64,000 nucleotides of DNA from Adlercreutzia agrestimuris (lineage in GTDB: Bacteria; Actinomycetota; Coriobacteriia; Coriobacteriales; Eggerthellaceae). A program made the translations under genes and the position numbers. The stretch is from NCBI RefSeq assembly GCF_943193125.1, contig NZ_CALPCX010000001.1, positions 372,001 to 436,000 of the forward strand, written 5' to 3'. A model generated the notes under the pieces. That model was not told the DNA's origin. It saw only the letters and a list, made by a program, of their open reading frames with translations, and made no database searches. Shown here piece by piece: positions 18,146 to 24,927 of this stretch (positions within the stretch are counted from its first letter, which is position 1; each line of letters opens with the position of its first letter).

Positions 18146-18247
18146 GACAATCTCTTTCGTTTGTGCAATGAATGCCTGTTTATCTGTTGGCAGACTACAA
18201 ATAATGAATATCACAAAATAGCGCTTGCACCGAGCCACCTCACTGTC

Positions 18248-18610
18248 TCAGTGCTTTGGTTTGAACTGCACCTCAATAATTCTTCCTGTTCCCCTGTTCC
18301 CTTGTTGAGAAGACAGTTGTTTGCTTTTTTCAGGCTGGATCGCCTGCTCCTTAAACCTTTTCTTACGATCGAGTATGTTTTGAAGCTTTTGCACTTCTAT
18401 CTGCTGTTCGGTCGGCACATACTCAGGATCAATACCAATGCAATACTGAGGAGGTGTATTGACGATAGCAAAGTAACCACAATCGCAATATTCTGTAGCG
18501 TGATCCCGCTCACCATTATTCCACTCTTCTAATCTCAAAGCGTTACATTTACATCTTGGACATATGCGTTTTTGCGCTGCCAGCGCCTTGAGGTAATTAT
18601 TAAGAGGCAT
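18248..18610 (-). CDS. Zinc-ribbon protein, left paralogue
   Basis: A 120-residue protein starting MPLNNYLKALAAQKRICPRC. Its two CxxC-like pairs (CPRC, then CDCGYF) form a zinc ribbon; the tail is charged and helical. A clear paralogue lies at 28,095-28,493. Both follow a serine recombinase C-terminus, with the ATG next to or overlapping its stop. It is not in a known family I can name; the link to the recombinase suggests a DNA-binding partner. Confidence 0.65.
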   Translation of the reverse strand: MPLNNYLKALAAQKRICPRCKCNALRLEEWNNGERDHATEYCDCGYFAIVNTPPQYCIGIDPEYVPTEQQIEVQKLQNILDRKKRFKEQAIQPEKSKQLSSQQGNRGTGRIIEVQFKPKH

Positions 18611-18690
18611 TTCTTTCCTCCATCCTGCGACGAAACGTAGCATCTCCTATGTCTAACCATCTTATGTCCGTGCGTTTGCTGGTCATATTC
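18600..18690 (-). pseudogene. Serine recombinase C-terminal remnant
   Basis: The minus strand encodes SKRTDIRWLDIGDATFRRR-like sequence ending at 18,600. It aligns with the tail of the recombinase at 28,483 (SKREAARRLGIGDATFRRRM). Only the final helix-turn-helix is left. With the following zinc-ribbon gene it marks a second, decayed copy of the pair. Confidence 0.65.
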
Positions 18691-18912
18691 TTACAACAGC
18701 GCTGATCGTGTTTGCCAACATTTCATTTGCAACGTCCAACAGCTTTTATCCTGCACGCTTTTTGAACTGTTTTGCTTTACAGATTACAACACATCGTAAA
18801 CCAAAATTGCTGCTGCACGTGTCCCATAGATGTACCTTGGTTATCTATCTTTTTTGCAATAATCCAACTCGTTTTGTCTTGCACAATCGCGCGAGGAAGG
18901 AGAAAGAAGCAA

Positions 18913-18996
18913 ATGCACAGCATGAAGACTTTTGTTATTGCCTTTGTGGTTTCGTTTATATTTTGGCGCGTATTGCGCTATATGCGAAATAGATAG
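18913..18996 (+). CDS. Possible small membrane peptide
   Basis: A 27-residue frame (MHSMKTFVIAFVVSFIFW, then a basic end) predicts one membrane helix and has a strong GGAAGGAGAAAG upstream. Bases 18,691-18,912 otherwise hold nothing I can assign. Existence as a gene is uncertain. Confidence 0.35.
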   Translation: MHSMKTFVIAFVVSFIFWRVLRYMRNR

Positions 18997-19043
18997 GCCA
19001 GTCAATAGGCTTAAGTTCGAGCTCAATCAAGGGTCATTATTTT

Positions 19044-19105
19044 TTGACTAGCAAACTAGGATGATTCGTTAACGCCGCTTCGACGGGATTTCTTTTTACC
19101 CAAAG
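19044..19105 (+). repeat. Decayed module end left of the array
   Basis: TTTTTGACTAGCA at 19,041 resembles the start of the 36-nt repeat. GCCGCTTCGACGGGATTTC with the following AAAGCGACA matches the terminator region that ends intact modules (for example 19,577). I read it as an older, eroded module. Confidence 0.4.
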
Positions 19106-19228
19106 CGACAGCTAACCGACCATAATCCCATCAACAAAGAAGATACTATGGCGGTAACACCTATTTCAGGCGAACGTGAAGCATGCGCGGCAATATATAC
19201 ATCTCATGGGTATGTAGGAAGCAGCAGC

Positions 19229-19264
19229 TTTTGACTACCAGTCAGGTTGTCGCTGTTCCAAAAC
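19229..19264 (+). repeat. Array repeat R1
   Basis: Four differences from consensus (positions 1, 18, 24, 28). It precedes the toxin tail/immunity unit that is duplicated after R6. Confidence 0.9.
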
Positions 19265-19360
19265 AGAAGAGCAGATCAGATGCTAAAATTGGAATTACAC
19301 AAGTGGCTTAAGAACAATGCAGAAAACTACGGTTTTCATTACAGCAGTAAGAAGGTATAA
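19265..19360 (+). pseudogene. Toxin C-terminal fragment, family A, copy 1
   Basis: Directly after R1 an open frame without its own start ends LELHKWLKNNAENYGFHYSS. The pattern HxWLxxNxExxG recurs in the fragments at 21,518 and 24,963, each followed at once by a related small gene. The WLxxNAxxYGF pattern recalls M15 peptidases, but the piece is too short to decide. I infer a toxin tail beheaded at the repeat. Confidence 0.55.
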
Positions 19361-19362
19361 AA

Positions 19363-19551
19363 ATGCCAAGAATAAAAGGTCTAGCAGACAATTACGACTA
19401 TATAACTGCCGAAAACGCAATTAACGCCCTCAAACAAGGAGATAAAAAGTGGCTTGACGTTCATGAAGACGAATATATCAAAGAATATGCGTCTCAAGAA
19501 GACTACGAATACTGGATGCAAGAACAAGCAAAGTACCGAGATGCTTTATAG
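19363..19551 (+). CDS. Small immunity-like protein, EYASQEDYEYW family, copy 1
   Basis: A 62-residue acidic protein starting two bases after the toxin-tail stop, with AGAAGG upstream. The C-terminus YIKEYASQEDYEYWMQEQ is shared with genes at 21,616, 24,083 and 25,130, while the N-terminal half varies. Being small, acidic and placed directly after a toxin tail, it is likely the cognate immunity protein. The family is not one I can name. Confidence 0.65.
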   Translation: MPRIKGLADNYDYITAENAINALKQGDKKWLDVHEDEYIKEYASQEDYEYWMQEQAKYRDAL

Positions 19552-19576
19552 TCCGATCGCAAATGACACTCATCAA

Positions 19577-19601
19577 CCCCGCTTCGGCGGGGTTTCTTTT
19601 T
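19577..19601 (+). terminator. Module terminator (UUCG hairpin)
   Basis: CCCCGC-TTCG-GCGGGG followed by TTTCTTTTT. The same terminator closes the modules at 21,830, 24,303 and 25,336. Confidence 0.85.
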
Positions 19602-19687
19602 GTCAAGCGACACCTACCCAACCTTGTGCTCGTTGCAAAATCTCAACAAAACGGCTCATCCATCAATCGCCCAGAGAAGTGCGGCAA

Positions 19688-19723
19688 GTTTGACTGCTAG
19701 CCAGATTGCCACTGCTCCAAAAC
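19688..19723 (+). repeat. Array repeat R2
   Basis: Four differences (positions 9, 11, 14, 22). The variant core GACTGCTAGCC and the left flank AGAAGTGCGGCAA are shared with R7. Confidence 0.9.
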
Positions 19724-19765
19724 TCATGCTAGCAATTGTCTTGTTATTTGTCCTATAGCGAAAAA

Positions 19766-19781
19766 CCACCCCGAAGGGTGG
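19766..19781 (-). terminator. Module terminator on the minus strand
   Basis: CCACCC-CGAA-GGGTGG; on the minus strand it is followed by T5. It ends the module whose gene stops at 19,814. Confidence 0.7.
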
Positions 19782-19813
19782 ATACTATTTGAAATCGTTT
19801 GTTAGACCGATAC

Positions 19814-20044
19814 TTAAGCTTGAATATGCCACCCTTCCCTTTTGAAGGAGTTTCCGTTTTCATCATAGAACTCAGGCTCGGCATAAAACTCATTGTATGA
19901 ATCTATGGCCTCTTGCGGCGCTTCGTCAGTTAGATGATAGCCGCGTCCATCTTCGAAAAAAACATCCTCTATGCCTTCTTTTTGTGGAGTAGTAAACCAG
20001 TTTTCGTTTTCCATAAACAATGGAATTAAACGCATTTTTCTCAC
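19814..20044 (-). CDS. Small acidic immunity-like protein
   Basis: A 76-residue acidic protein (GTG start 20,044; an ATG lies three codons in). The start overlaps the stop of a short tail fragment (20,041-20,086, ending KEQQDIR) that begins at R3. The gene is complete within its module and is followed by a terminator. Motifs such as GRGYHLTDEAPQEAIDSYNEF match nothing I know. The overlap with a beheaded frame suggests an immunity gene. Confidence 0.6.
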   Translation of the reverse strand: MRKMRLIPLFMENENWFTTPQKEGIEDVFFEDGRGYHLTDEAPQEAIDSYNEFYAEPEFYDENGNSFKREGWHIQA

Positions 20045-20086
20045 CTTATATCCTGTTGTTCTTTAACCACTTGCTCCATTGCTTTA

Positions 20087-20122
20087 TTTTGACTACCAGT
20101 CAGATTGTCACTGCTCCAAAAC
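20087..20122 (+). repeat. Array repeat R3
   Basis: One difference from consensus (position 1). Confidence 0.95.
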
Positions 20123-20172
20123 AGCTTAATCGTATTAATGACTTTGCCTTTTAGTGTCTCTAACTTGTATTT

Positions 20173-20406
20173 TCACGAAACGAATGAGCCAGCTAACCTC
20201 TGGTTTGACGACGCCCCATGCGGCTTAATGTCTTCCGACCACTCCTTCTCGTAGCTTATTCGTAAGCTAACGGAGCAATTTTCAAAGTGATGCACGATTG
20301 ACTGTTCATCATGTGTGCTGCCAGTAACTACTCTTGCGTCTAATACTTCGTTTAAGCTTTCCAGTTCAGAAAGAAATTAGCATGCTAAATCTATGTCGCG
20401 TTTCAT
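20173..20406 (-). pseudogene. Broken small phage-type gene
   Basis: The frame starts MKRDIDLAC, has a TAA as codon 10 and then stays open (LNEVLDARVVTGSTHDEQ) to a TGA at 20,173. The MKRD start recalls DUF2513 phage proteins. It lies downstream of the Imm35-like gene on the same strand. Confidence 0.4.
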
Positions 20407-20419
20407 AGTTGCTCCAAGC

Positions 20420-20446
20420 AAAAAAGCCGATCGTAGCTAAGCGGCT
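20420..20446 (-). terminator. Terminator of the Imm35-like gene
   Basis: On the minus strand AGCCG pairs with CGGCT and is followed by T6. It lies 28 nt after the stop at 20,475. Confidence 0.7.
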
Positions 20447-20474
20447 GAAATATCTCTTTGCATTTGCATAAACC

Positions 20475-20702
20475 CTAGATATAGCCTTCTTCAACTAGAG
20501 CACCCTCATCAACACAATCAACAAAATGCGTCATATTGAAGCATTCCCCAGTTTCTTTCATTATTGCAATAGGAGAATCAAAGCCTCCGATTGATAAAGA
20601 ATCCTTTATGCTGAATAAGTATGCGTTTTCATATTCAGTGCAATAGTCATATGCGCTATTGTGTTCTTTTGCTAGTTTGATCGCTTCGTTTTTTGTAATC
20701 AT
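20475..20702 (-). CDS. Imm35-like immunity protein
   Basis: A 75-residue protein. The MITKNEAIKLAKEH start, the aromatic middle (YENAYLFSI) and SPIAIMKETGECF match the Imm35/YrhB-like pattern (N-terminal helix AxxxA, then strands, then a conserved xxxKxTGxxx turn). AGGAGGAG precedes the ATG. A second member is at 26,323. Imm35 proteins neutralise polymorphic toxins. Upstream up to R4 only a few codons of a possible toxin tail (DTASVNVV) remain. Confidence 0.6.
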   Translation of the reverse strand: MITKNEAIKLAKEHNSAYDYCTEYENAYLFSIKDSLSIGGFDSPIAIMKETGECFNMTHFVDCVDEGALVEEGYI

Positions 20703-20800
20703 CTTCTCCTCCTAATTAGGATTGTTTAACAAAATATCTTGCTCTATCAGAAATAGCAAATTGTCAGTTCACACCACATTAACCGAAGCTGTATCAACAA

Positions 20801-20835
20801 ATTTGACTACCAGTCAGACTGTCTCTGCCCAAAAC
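20801..20835 (+). repeat. Array repeat R4
   Basis: 35 nt: one base deleted near position 29 and three substitutions (positions 1, 19, 24). Confidence 0.85.
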
Positions 20836-20923
20836 TCCTCGTGCGTCGGGATTACCGTCACGCACAATCTTCGGTAGTGATTGTCACATAACCTGAACAA
20901 AAACCGCGCCGAAACGGGGCTGA

Positions 20924-21133
20924 TTAGTCAATAGAATCAATAAACTCTCGAAACTCTTTTGGTGGCAATATTCCGTACCTCCAAGTAACGGGTGCGTCGT
21001 TTGCTCTTGCCCTCTCGTCATCAGATAGAGCAAACCAAGATAAAGGAGGCATAGGCTCATGAGAAAAGTTGACGTGGAAGTTGTCCATCATCGCTTCCAT
21101 CTCGGGAGTTATTTTAATTTTATTCTTCGCCAT
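20924..21133 (-). CDS. Immunity-like protein, MAKNKIK family, copy 1
   Basis: A 69-residue acidic protein beginning MAKNKIKITPEMEAMMDNF with a conserved MPPLSWFALSDDERARA core. A homologue on the opposite strand is at 23,787. It overlaps the end of a broken toxin tail by 25 nt in another frame, typical of coupled toxin/immunity genes. Family unnamed. Confidence 0.65.
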   Translation of the reverse strand: MAKNKIKITPEMEAMMDNFHVNFSHEPMPPLSWFALSDDERARANDAPVTWRYGILPPKEFREFIDSID

Positions 21134-21235
21134 ACAATTCCATGACTTTCAACATATTCGTTCATGACTACTTCAGTTGCTTCAACAGATGACAGTTTAC
21201 ATTTAGTCATAACTATTTGCTACGCCGCGATCAAA
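21109..21235 (-). pseudogene. Toxin C-terminal fragment with frameshift (partner of the MAKNKIK gene)
   Basis: From the R5 boundary the frame FDRGVANSYD hits a stop. A neighbouring frame continues KLSSVEATEVVMNEYVESHG, WRRIK and ends inside the immunity gene. The fragment at 23,666 shares SxxEATE/VMNEY/SHGI/WRRIK. The toxin is beheaded at the repeat and also frameshifted. Confidence 0.6.
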
Positions 21236-21271
21236 GCTTGGATACCAGCCAGATTGTCGCTACTCCAAAAC
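21236..21271 (+). repeat. Array repeat R5
   Basis: Six differences (positions 2, 6, 7, 14, 24, 27). Confidence 0.85.
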
Positions 21272-21272
21272 T

Positions 21273-21383
21273 CATAATGGAGACGATAGAGCTATTGCTC
21301 AAGAAATCGAACAACAAAAGTTTCTACATGGAATAGGTAGAGTGCTTTTCATTAACAAAATGGGAGAAGTTATACCGATATAG
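21273..21383 (+). pseudogene. C-terminal tail of an unknown phage or module gene, copy 1
   Basis: A startless frame reads NGDDRAIAQEI and RVLFINKMGEVIPI. A homologous tail is at 24,452 (GDDIAIAKEI, EVLFVNKNDEIVPI). In both the tail is followed by the region that carries tRNA-Trp; here only the first bases of that tRNA remain before R6. Function unknown. Confidence 0.5.
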
Positions 21384-21481
21384 AAATAGCCCATGGCTCC
21401 CTATTCAGAGCGTCACAGGCTATCTAATAGCTTGATTCTATCACCATGCACGTCGCTATTTCAAGGGCAGAACGATGTATC

Positions 21482-21517
21482 GTTTGACTAGCAGTCAGAT
21501 TGTCGCTGATCCAAAAC
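21482..21517 (+). repeat. Array repeat R6
   Basis: Three differences (positions 10, 24, 28). Same right flank as R1. Confidence 0.9.
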
Positions 21518-21613
21518 AGAAGAGCAGACAAGATGCTAAAATTGGAATTACACAAGTGGCTTAAGAACAATGCAGAAAACTACGGTTTTCATTACAGCAG
21601 TAAGAAGGTATAA
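21518..21613 (+). pseudogene. Toxin C-terminal fragment, family A, copy 2
   Basis: Near-identical to 19,265-19,360: same start at the repeat edge and same end (NYGFHYSSKKV). Part of a duplicated repeat-to-repeat unit. Confidence 0.55.
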
Positions 21614-21615
21614 AA

Positions 21616-21804
21616 ATGCCAAGAATAAAAGGTCTAGCAGACAATTACGACTATATAACTGCCGAAAACGCAATTAACGCCCTCAAACAAGGAGATAAAA
21701 AGTGGCTTGACGTTCATGAAGACGAATATATCAAAGAATATGCGTCTCAAGAAGACTACGAATACTGGATGCAAGAACAAGCAAAGTACCGAGATGCTTC
21801 ATAG
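21616..21804 (+). CDS. Small immunity-like protein, EYASQEDYEYW family, copy 2
   Basis: 62 residues, differing from the copy at 19,363 only in the last residue (S for L). It has the same ribosome site, spacing to the toxin tail and terminator. The pair arose by duplication of the R1-R2 unit. Confidence 0.65.
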   Translation: MPRIKGLADNYDYITAENAINALKQGDKKWLDVHEDEYIKEYASQEDYEYWMQEQAKYRDAS

Positions 21805-21829
21805 TCCGATCACAGACGATACTCATCAA

Positions 21830-21856
21830 CCCCGCTTCGGCGGGGTTTCTTCTTTT
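21830..21856 (+). terminator. Module terminator (UUCG hairpin)
   Basis: CCCCGC-TTCG-GCGGGG then TTTCTTCTTTTT, as at 19,577. Confidence 0.85.
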
Positions 21857-21943
21857 TGCCAGGCGACGCCTACCCCACCTTGTGCCCATTGCAAGAGTCC
21901 AGCGAAGCGGCGCATCCATCAATCGCTCAGAGAAGTGTGGCAA

Positions 21944-21979
21944 GTTTGACTGCTAGCCAGATTGCCACTGCCCCAAAAC
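21944..21979 (+). repeat. Array repeat R7
   Basis: Shares all four R2 variants plus one change at position 29. Confidence 0.9.
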
Positions 21980-22101
21980 TATACGCCCCTTATTGTTAAT
22001 TTGCCTGACGCACCGAAAGGTTACGCTGGGCAAGAAAGGAAACCGCAAGCATGCCATAAATCCTTGCAGATATATTATATTGACGTGCCACATACAGTAA
22101 G

Positions 22102-22125
22102 AAAGCCACCCAAAGAGGTGGCTTT
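22102..22125. terminator. Hairpin in module 7
   Basis: AAAGCCACC and GGTGGCTTT form a 9-bp stem. It follows a startless frame from R7 (TPLIVNLPDAPKGYAG, open to 22,147) of unknown origin. Confidence 0.5.
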
Positions 22126-22194
22126 CCGATACTCTTATGCTACCTAGGATTTCGTCAACATAAAGGGGGTCGCCCTATCGACTTCCTACTTCAT

Positions 22195-22371
22195 TTACCC
22201 TTTAGTTGCTCCGTACATCTCTGTCGAATCTTCTTTGACTTCCTTAATGATAATCAAAGCTTCATCCGGAAGATCGAGCTGCTCAAGCTTATTCATCTTC
22301 CTTATCAGCTCCTTACAGAACTGACTTAGCAGGGTTTCGGTTACTGACATATCATCTAACCTTTCGCTCAT
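22195..22371 (-). CDS. Small hypothetical protein in module 7
   Basis: A 58-residue acidic helical protein (MSERLDDMSVTETLLSQF, KMNKLEQLDLPDEALIII). An AGGAG-like site lies upstream and a perfect 16-bp hairpin just before that. Not recognised; phage-like size and context. Confidence 0.5.
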   Translation of the reverse strand: MSERLDDMSVTETLLSQFCKELIRKMNKLEQLDLPDEALIIIKEVKEDSTEMYGATKG

Positions 22372-22393
22372 GGTAAGGCTCCTTTCTCCTTAA

Positions 22394-22429
22394 CTGGTGA
22401 CTATATTTTAAAAAAAATATAGTCACCAG
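22394..22429. terminator. Perfect 16-bp AT-rich hairpin
   Basis: CTGGTGACTATATTTT pairs with AAAATATAGTCACCAG around a 4-nt loop, between two minus-strand small genes. It ends the gene at 22,441 and precedes the one ending at 22,195. Confidence 0.65.
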
Positions 22430-22440
22430 GCTAAGTCTAA

Positions 22441-22623
22441 TTATTCTTGATTCTTTTCTATATCTTCCCTGATCAGCTGCTTAATATACACATTAACTCC
22501 TGTTATAGAATCTAGATGATCAATAATATCTTTATCCTTTTCTCGATTACATTGGAGTGTATAACGCTGAGTATGTTCTTTGATGAACTTCGTTGTTGCC
22601 TTAACTTGTGCAGCTGTTACCAT
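22441..22623 (-). CDS. Small phage-type DNA-binding-like protein
   Basis: A 60-residue protein (MVTAAQVKATTKFIKEHTQR ... VYIKQLIREDIEKNQE). The C-terminal YIKQLIREDxE motif recurs at 25,600-25,776 and 29,262-29,350. The pattern fits short phage proteins with a ribbon-helix-helix-like fold. Confidence 0.55.
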   Translation of the reverse strand: MVTAAQVKATTKFIKEHTQRYTLQCNREKDKDIIDHLDSITGVNVYIKQLIREDIEKNQE

Positions 22624-22788
22624 TTTCCCTCTTTTCTCTATATCTGAATAATATCAACTCAAAGGTTTTATATCGCTCATTCTTCCGACACGTCATTTAC
22701 TCATTTCCTCTAATCTGCTAAATGGGGTAAAACGATACCACCAGTAACGATGCGTAATAGCAATACCTGTTATTGGGTTTCTTTTCTT

Positions 22789-22816
22789 GTTTGGCAGTCA
22801 GATTGTCGCTGCTCCC
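22789..22816 (+). repeat. Array repeat R8, truncated
   Basis: About 28 nt remain: GTTTGGC then AGTCAGATTGTCGCTGCTCC; the hairpin left arm is deleted and the final AAAAC is replaced by phage sequence. Confidence 0.7.
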
Positions 22817-22897
22817 GCCATTAGGAATATGAAAGACCGGAATACCTTCAAAATCGCACCATTGAACCACTGTGGTTTGTTCTTTCGTTTCGCTCAT
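22808..22897 (-). pseudogene. VRR-NUC domain nuclease, N-terminal slice
   Basis: ATG 22,897 (AAGG upstream) opens a frame with SETKEQTTVVQWC and VFHIPNGGS, the start of VRR-NUC phage nucleases. It stops being phage-like exactly where R8 begins. The catalytic core is missing. Confidence 0.65.
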
Positions 22898-22933
22898 GCC
22901 CTTATTGTAGTCAGGTGTAGCCAAGAAAGAAAA

Positions 22934-22950
22934 AGCCCGTTAGACGGGCT
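22934..22950 (-). terminator. Terminator of the module 8 immunity-like gene
   Basis: AGCCCG/CGGGCT with T5 on the minus strand, 12 nt after the stop at 22,962. Confidence 0.8.
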
Positions 22951-22961
22951 TAGAATAAAAG

Positions 22962-23234
22962 TCAGATGAAGTCTTCGCGTCTTAGCTCTGGATTGAAGTG
23001 CATAGGCTCTAGGCCCATAGCTTCGATTTCTTTATCTATGGCGTCTACCGCATCCTTCATATGAATGCCATTATCAACAAGCTCGATGACAATCTCTCTT
23101 TCAAGGTTAAGACGCTCCAACTGCTCTTCGGTGAGCTTGCTCTCAGACTCTTCAATTGGCATCCAATCGTTTCTTTCTGGGAACATCGCCCTGAGCTGAA
23201 AATAAACTTTATTTGTGTCAGCAAAAATGCTCAA
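22962..23234 (-). CDS. Immunity-like protein in module 8
   Basis: A 90-residue acidic protein from a TTG start (MSIFADTNKVYFQLRAMFPE; KLTEEQLERLNLEREIVIEL). The start overlaps a toxin-tail frame by 17 nt. A terminator follows, then the VRR-NUC slice. Overlap, size and acidity suggest immunity; no family named. Confidence 0.6.
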   Translation of the reverse strand: MSIFADTNKVYFQLRAMFPERNDWMPIEESESKLTEEQLERLNLEREIVIELVDNGIHMKDAVDAIDKEIEAMGLEPMHFNPELRREDFI

Positions 23235-23312
23235 TTTTTATACCAAATCTTTCTTCGATAGCGTTCAGTAACCCAATTTCACCTTTATTACCAAAGGTGT
23301 TCTTGACAGTTG
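23218..23312 (-). pseudogene. Toxin C-terminal fragment in module 8
   Basis: A startless frame beginning at the R9 edge reads VKNTFGNKGEIGLL and ERFGIKIEHFC. The repeat itself contains a stop in this frame, so the fragment cannot be expressed as part of a longer protein. It is coupled to the immunity-like gene by overlap. Confidence 0.55.
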
Positions 23313-23348
23313 GTTTGACTACCAGTCAGATTGTCATTGCTCCAAAAC
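23313..23348 (+). repeat. Array repeat R9
   Basis: One difference (position 25). Confidence 0.95.
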
Positions 23349-23483
23349 ATGTTGACCAACGCGGAGGGTGTACGCGCTGAATTGTCATGGTACGATTGTA
23401 ACCGTAATTTTTACGAAGAAAACTATGGCATGATTATTGAAGACCCAACATTTAACGGTTATTTGATTGTTAGTCATTACTAA
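23349..23483 (+). CDS. Short frame abutting R9
   Basis: 44 codons starting with an ATG that directly touches the repeat (MLTNAEGVRAELSWYDCN ... GYLIVSHY). There is no ribosome site, so it is more likely the tail of a beheaded gene whose frame happens to include an ATG. Not recognised. Confidence 0.4.
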   Translation: MLTNAEGVRAELSWYDCNRNFYEENYGMIIEDPTFNGYLIVSHY

Positions 23484-23500
23484 AAAGGGGGAGCGCAATT

Positions 23501-23611
23501 ATGCAAGCATTAAAAATTACTGGTCAAGTACTCAAACTCATATTGACCGCGATTATTGTAATCATCAGTGCTTTTATCGCTGCAATTTTTAGCCTAGCCA
23601 AATCATCATAA
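23501..23611 (+). CDS. Small membrane peptide in module 9
   Basis: 36 residues with one strong membrane helix (LKLILTAIIVIISAFIAAIF) and AAAGGGGGAG upstream of the ATG. It lies 17 nt after the preceding frame. It could be an immunity peptide or a phage lysis-type peptide. Confidence 0.5.
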   Translation: MQALKITGQVLKLILTAIIVIISAFIAAIFSLAKSS

Positions 23612-23629
23612 TTCGCCAACCACACAACA

Positions 23630-23665
23630 GTTTGACTACCAGTCAGATTGTCACTGCTCCAAAAC
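23630..23665 (+). repeat. Array repeat R10
   Basis: Identical to consensus. Confidence 0.97.
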
Positions 23666-23805
23666 TGAATATAGAGCCTATTTCATTTGATAGTAAGGTT
23701 GAGAAAGCTGCAAGAGGTTATAAACTATCCCCCTGGGATGCAACTGAATGAGTAATGAATGAATATAGTGGAAGTCATGGAATAATATGGCGAAGAATAA
23801 AATAA
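23666..23805 (+). pseudogene. Toxin C-terminal fragment with in-frame stop (partner of the second MAKNKIK gene)
   Basis: After R10 the frame reads FDSKVEKAARGYKLSPWDATE, is stopped by TGA, and continues VMNEYSGSHGIIWRRIK to 23,805. It aligns with the fragment at 21,109-21,235 on the other strand. The toxin is beheaded at the repeat and also has a nonsense codon. Confidence 0.6.
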
Positions 23806-23993
23806 AGATAACTCCAGAAATGGAAGAACTTATGAATAACTTTCGCATTAACCATCCAGAGAGCGACATGCCGCCATTGTCCTGGTTTGCTTTATCGGAC
23901 GAAGAACGAGCAAGAGCAACTGACGCTCCTGTCACTTGGCGTTTTGGGATATTACCACCAGATGAATTAGACCGTATTCTTGAAGATGTTTAA
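23787..23993 (+). CDS. Immunity-like protein, MAKNKIK family, copy 2
   Basis: 68 residues, clearly homologous to the protein at 20,924 (MAKNKIKITPEMEELMNNF, MPPLSWFALSDEERARA, APVTWRFGILPP) but divergent at the C-terminus and on the opposite strand. It overlaps the toxin tail by 19 nt. Its intact frame next to a broken toxin supports retention for immunity. Confidence 0.65.
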   Translation: MAKNKIKITPEMEELMNNFRINHPESDMPPLSWFALSDEERARATDAPVTWRFGILPPDELDRILEDV

Positions 23994-24035
23994 TAAGCAA
24001 AGAAGAGCATGACTGTAATATCCAGGTGTCGAACG

Positions 24036-24071
24036 GCTTAACTACCAGTCATATTGACGCTGGTTCAGAAC
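24036..24071 (+). repeat. Array repeat R11, diverged
   Basis: Eight differences (positions 2, 5, 17, 22, 24, 28, 30, 33); still ends GAAC. Confidence 0.8.
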
Positions 24072-24082
24072 GAGGAGGATAG

Positions 24083-24277
24083 ATGACCAACGATAAAATA
24101 TATCGGTTTGACGGCGATACGCTGCCGAAGTATGCACAATCCGCGATAGATCAGCTCAAGCGTGGCGACTATATTTGTTTCAAGATGACCGCAGATGATT
24201 TTATTAAAGAATACGCCAGTCAAGAAGACTACGAATACTGGATGCAAGAAAAAGCAGAGCACCTAGAAGATTTGTAG
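24083..24277 (+). CDS. Small immunity-like protein, EYASQEDYEYW family, copy 3
   Basis: A 64-residue protein whose C-terminus (FIKEYASQEDYEYWMQEKAE) matches the copies at 19,363 and 25,130; its N-terminus (MTNDKIYRFDGDTLPKYA) is distinct. GAGGAGGA is the first thing after R11, so the module is immunity gene plus terminator with no toxin at all. Confidence 0.65.
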   Translation: MTNDKIYRFDGDTLPKYAQSAIDQLKRGDYICFKMTADDFIKEYASQEDYEYWMQEKAEHLEDL

Positions 24278-24302
24278 TTCAGTCACGAATCATACTCATC
24301 AA

Positions 24303-24328
24303 CCCCGCTTCGGCGGGGTTTCTTTTTG
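24303..24328 (+). terminator. Module terminator (UUCG hairpin)
   Basis: CCCCGC-TTCG-GCGGGG then TTTCTTTTT. Confidence 0.85.
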
Positions 24329-24415
24329 CCCAAAGCGACACCTACCCCACCTTGTGCCCATTGCAAAAGCCCAGCGAAGCGGCGCATCCATCAATCGTTC
24401 AGAGAAGTGCGACGA

Positions 24416-24451
24416 GTTTGGCTACCGGTCAGATTTTCACTGCTCCAAAAC
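24416..24451 (+). repeat. Array repeat R12
   Basis: Three differences (positions 6, 12, 21). The GGCTACCGGTC core and the left flank AGAAGTGCGACGA resemble R14. Confidence 0.93.
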
Positions 24452-24568
24452 TATTATCACGACGGAGACGATATAGCAATCGCAAAAGAAATTGCTAGAC
24501 AAAAGAAAGAGTATGGAATAGAAGAAGTGTTATTCGTTAACAAAAACGATGAAATTGTACCAATATAA
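24452..24568 (+). pseudogene. C-terminal tail of an unknown gene, copy 2
   Basis: A startless frame from R12 reads YHDGDDIAIAKEIARQKKEY and VLFVNKNDEIVPI. Homologue of 21,273-21,383. It is followed by a short stem-loop region and tRNA-Trp. Function unknown. Confidence 0.5.
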
Positions 24569-24633
24569 AATAACCCGCAAGTCCCTATTCAGAGCCAGAC
24601 GGGTTATCTAATGAATTAACTGTATCACGGTTT

Positions 24634-24707
24634 ACACCGTTAATTCAAGGGTAGAATGCTGGTCTCCAAAACCAGAAATCAGGGTTCAAGTCCTCGGCGG
24701 TGTGCCA
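24634..24707 (+). tRNA. tRNA-Trp(CCA), phage-derived copy 1
   Basis: 74 nt including encoded CCA. The acceptor ACACCGT/GCGGTGT has one G-T pair, the D stem is ATTC/GAAT, and the anticodon arm is CTGGT-CTCCAAA-ACCAG. The T arm is imperfect (an A-C mismatch and a G-T pair), so function is doubtful. It lies upstream of a phage scaffold gene slice. Confidence 0.75.
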
Positions 24708-24823
24708 ATTTCAGAATCAAGCGCCTACACCAGGCGCTTTTTTCATGCCCAAAAGGGCACCTACTCACGGTGCGGGAGGAAGCCGCACCCCAATACGCGC
24801 TAGGGCGCGGGGAAGGGGCAGAA

Positions 24824-24927
24824 ATGCCCGAAGAAATTACTCAGCAAGAGGAAAACGAAAACCAGCCCGCGGGTGGCTCTCAAACATTCACCCAGGAGCA
24901 GGTAAACCAGCTTGTGGGGGCAGCTCG
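24824..24927 (+). pseudogene. Phage scaffold-like protein, N-terminal slice 1
   Basis: ATG 24,824 with GGAAGGGG upstream opens MPEEITQQEENENQPAGGS and QTFTQEQVNQLVGAAR, the typical start of DUF4355-type capsid scaffolds. R13 cuts it after about 35 codons. The copy at 27,711 is cut at the same base. Confidence 0.65.
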
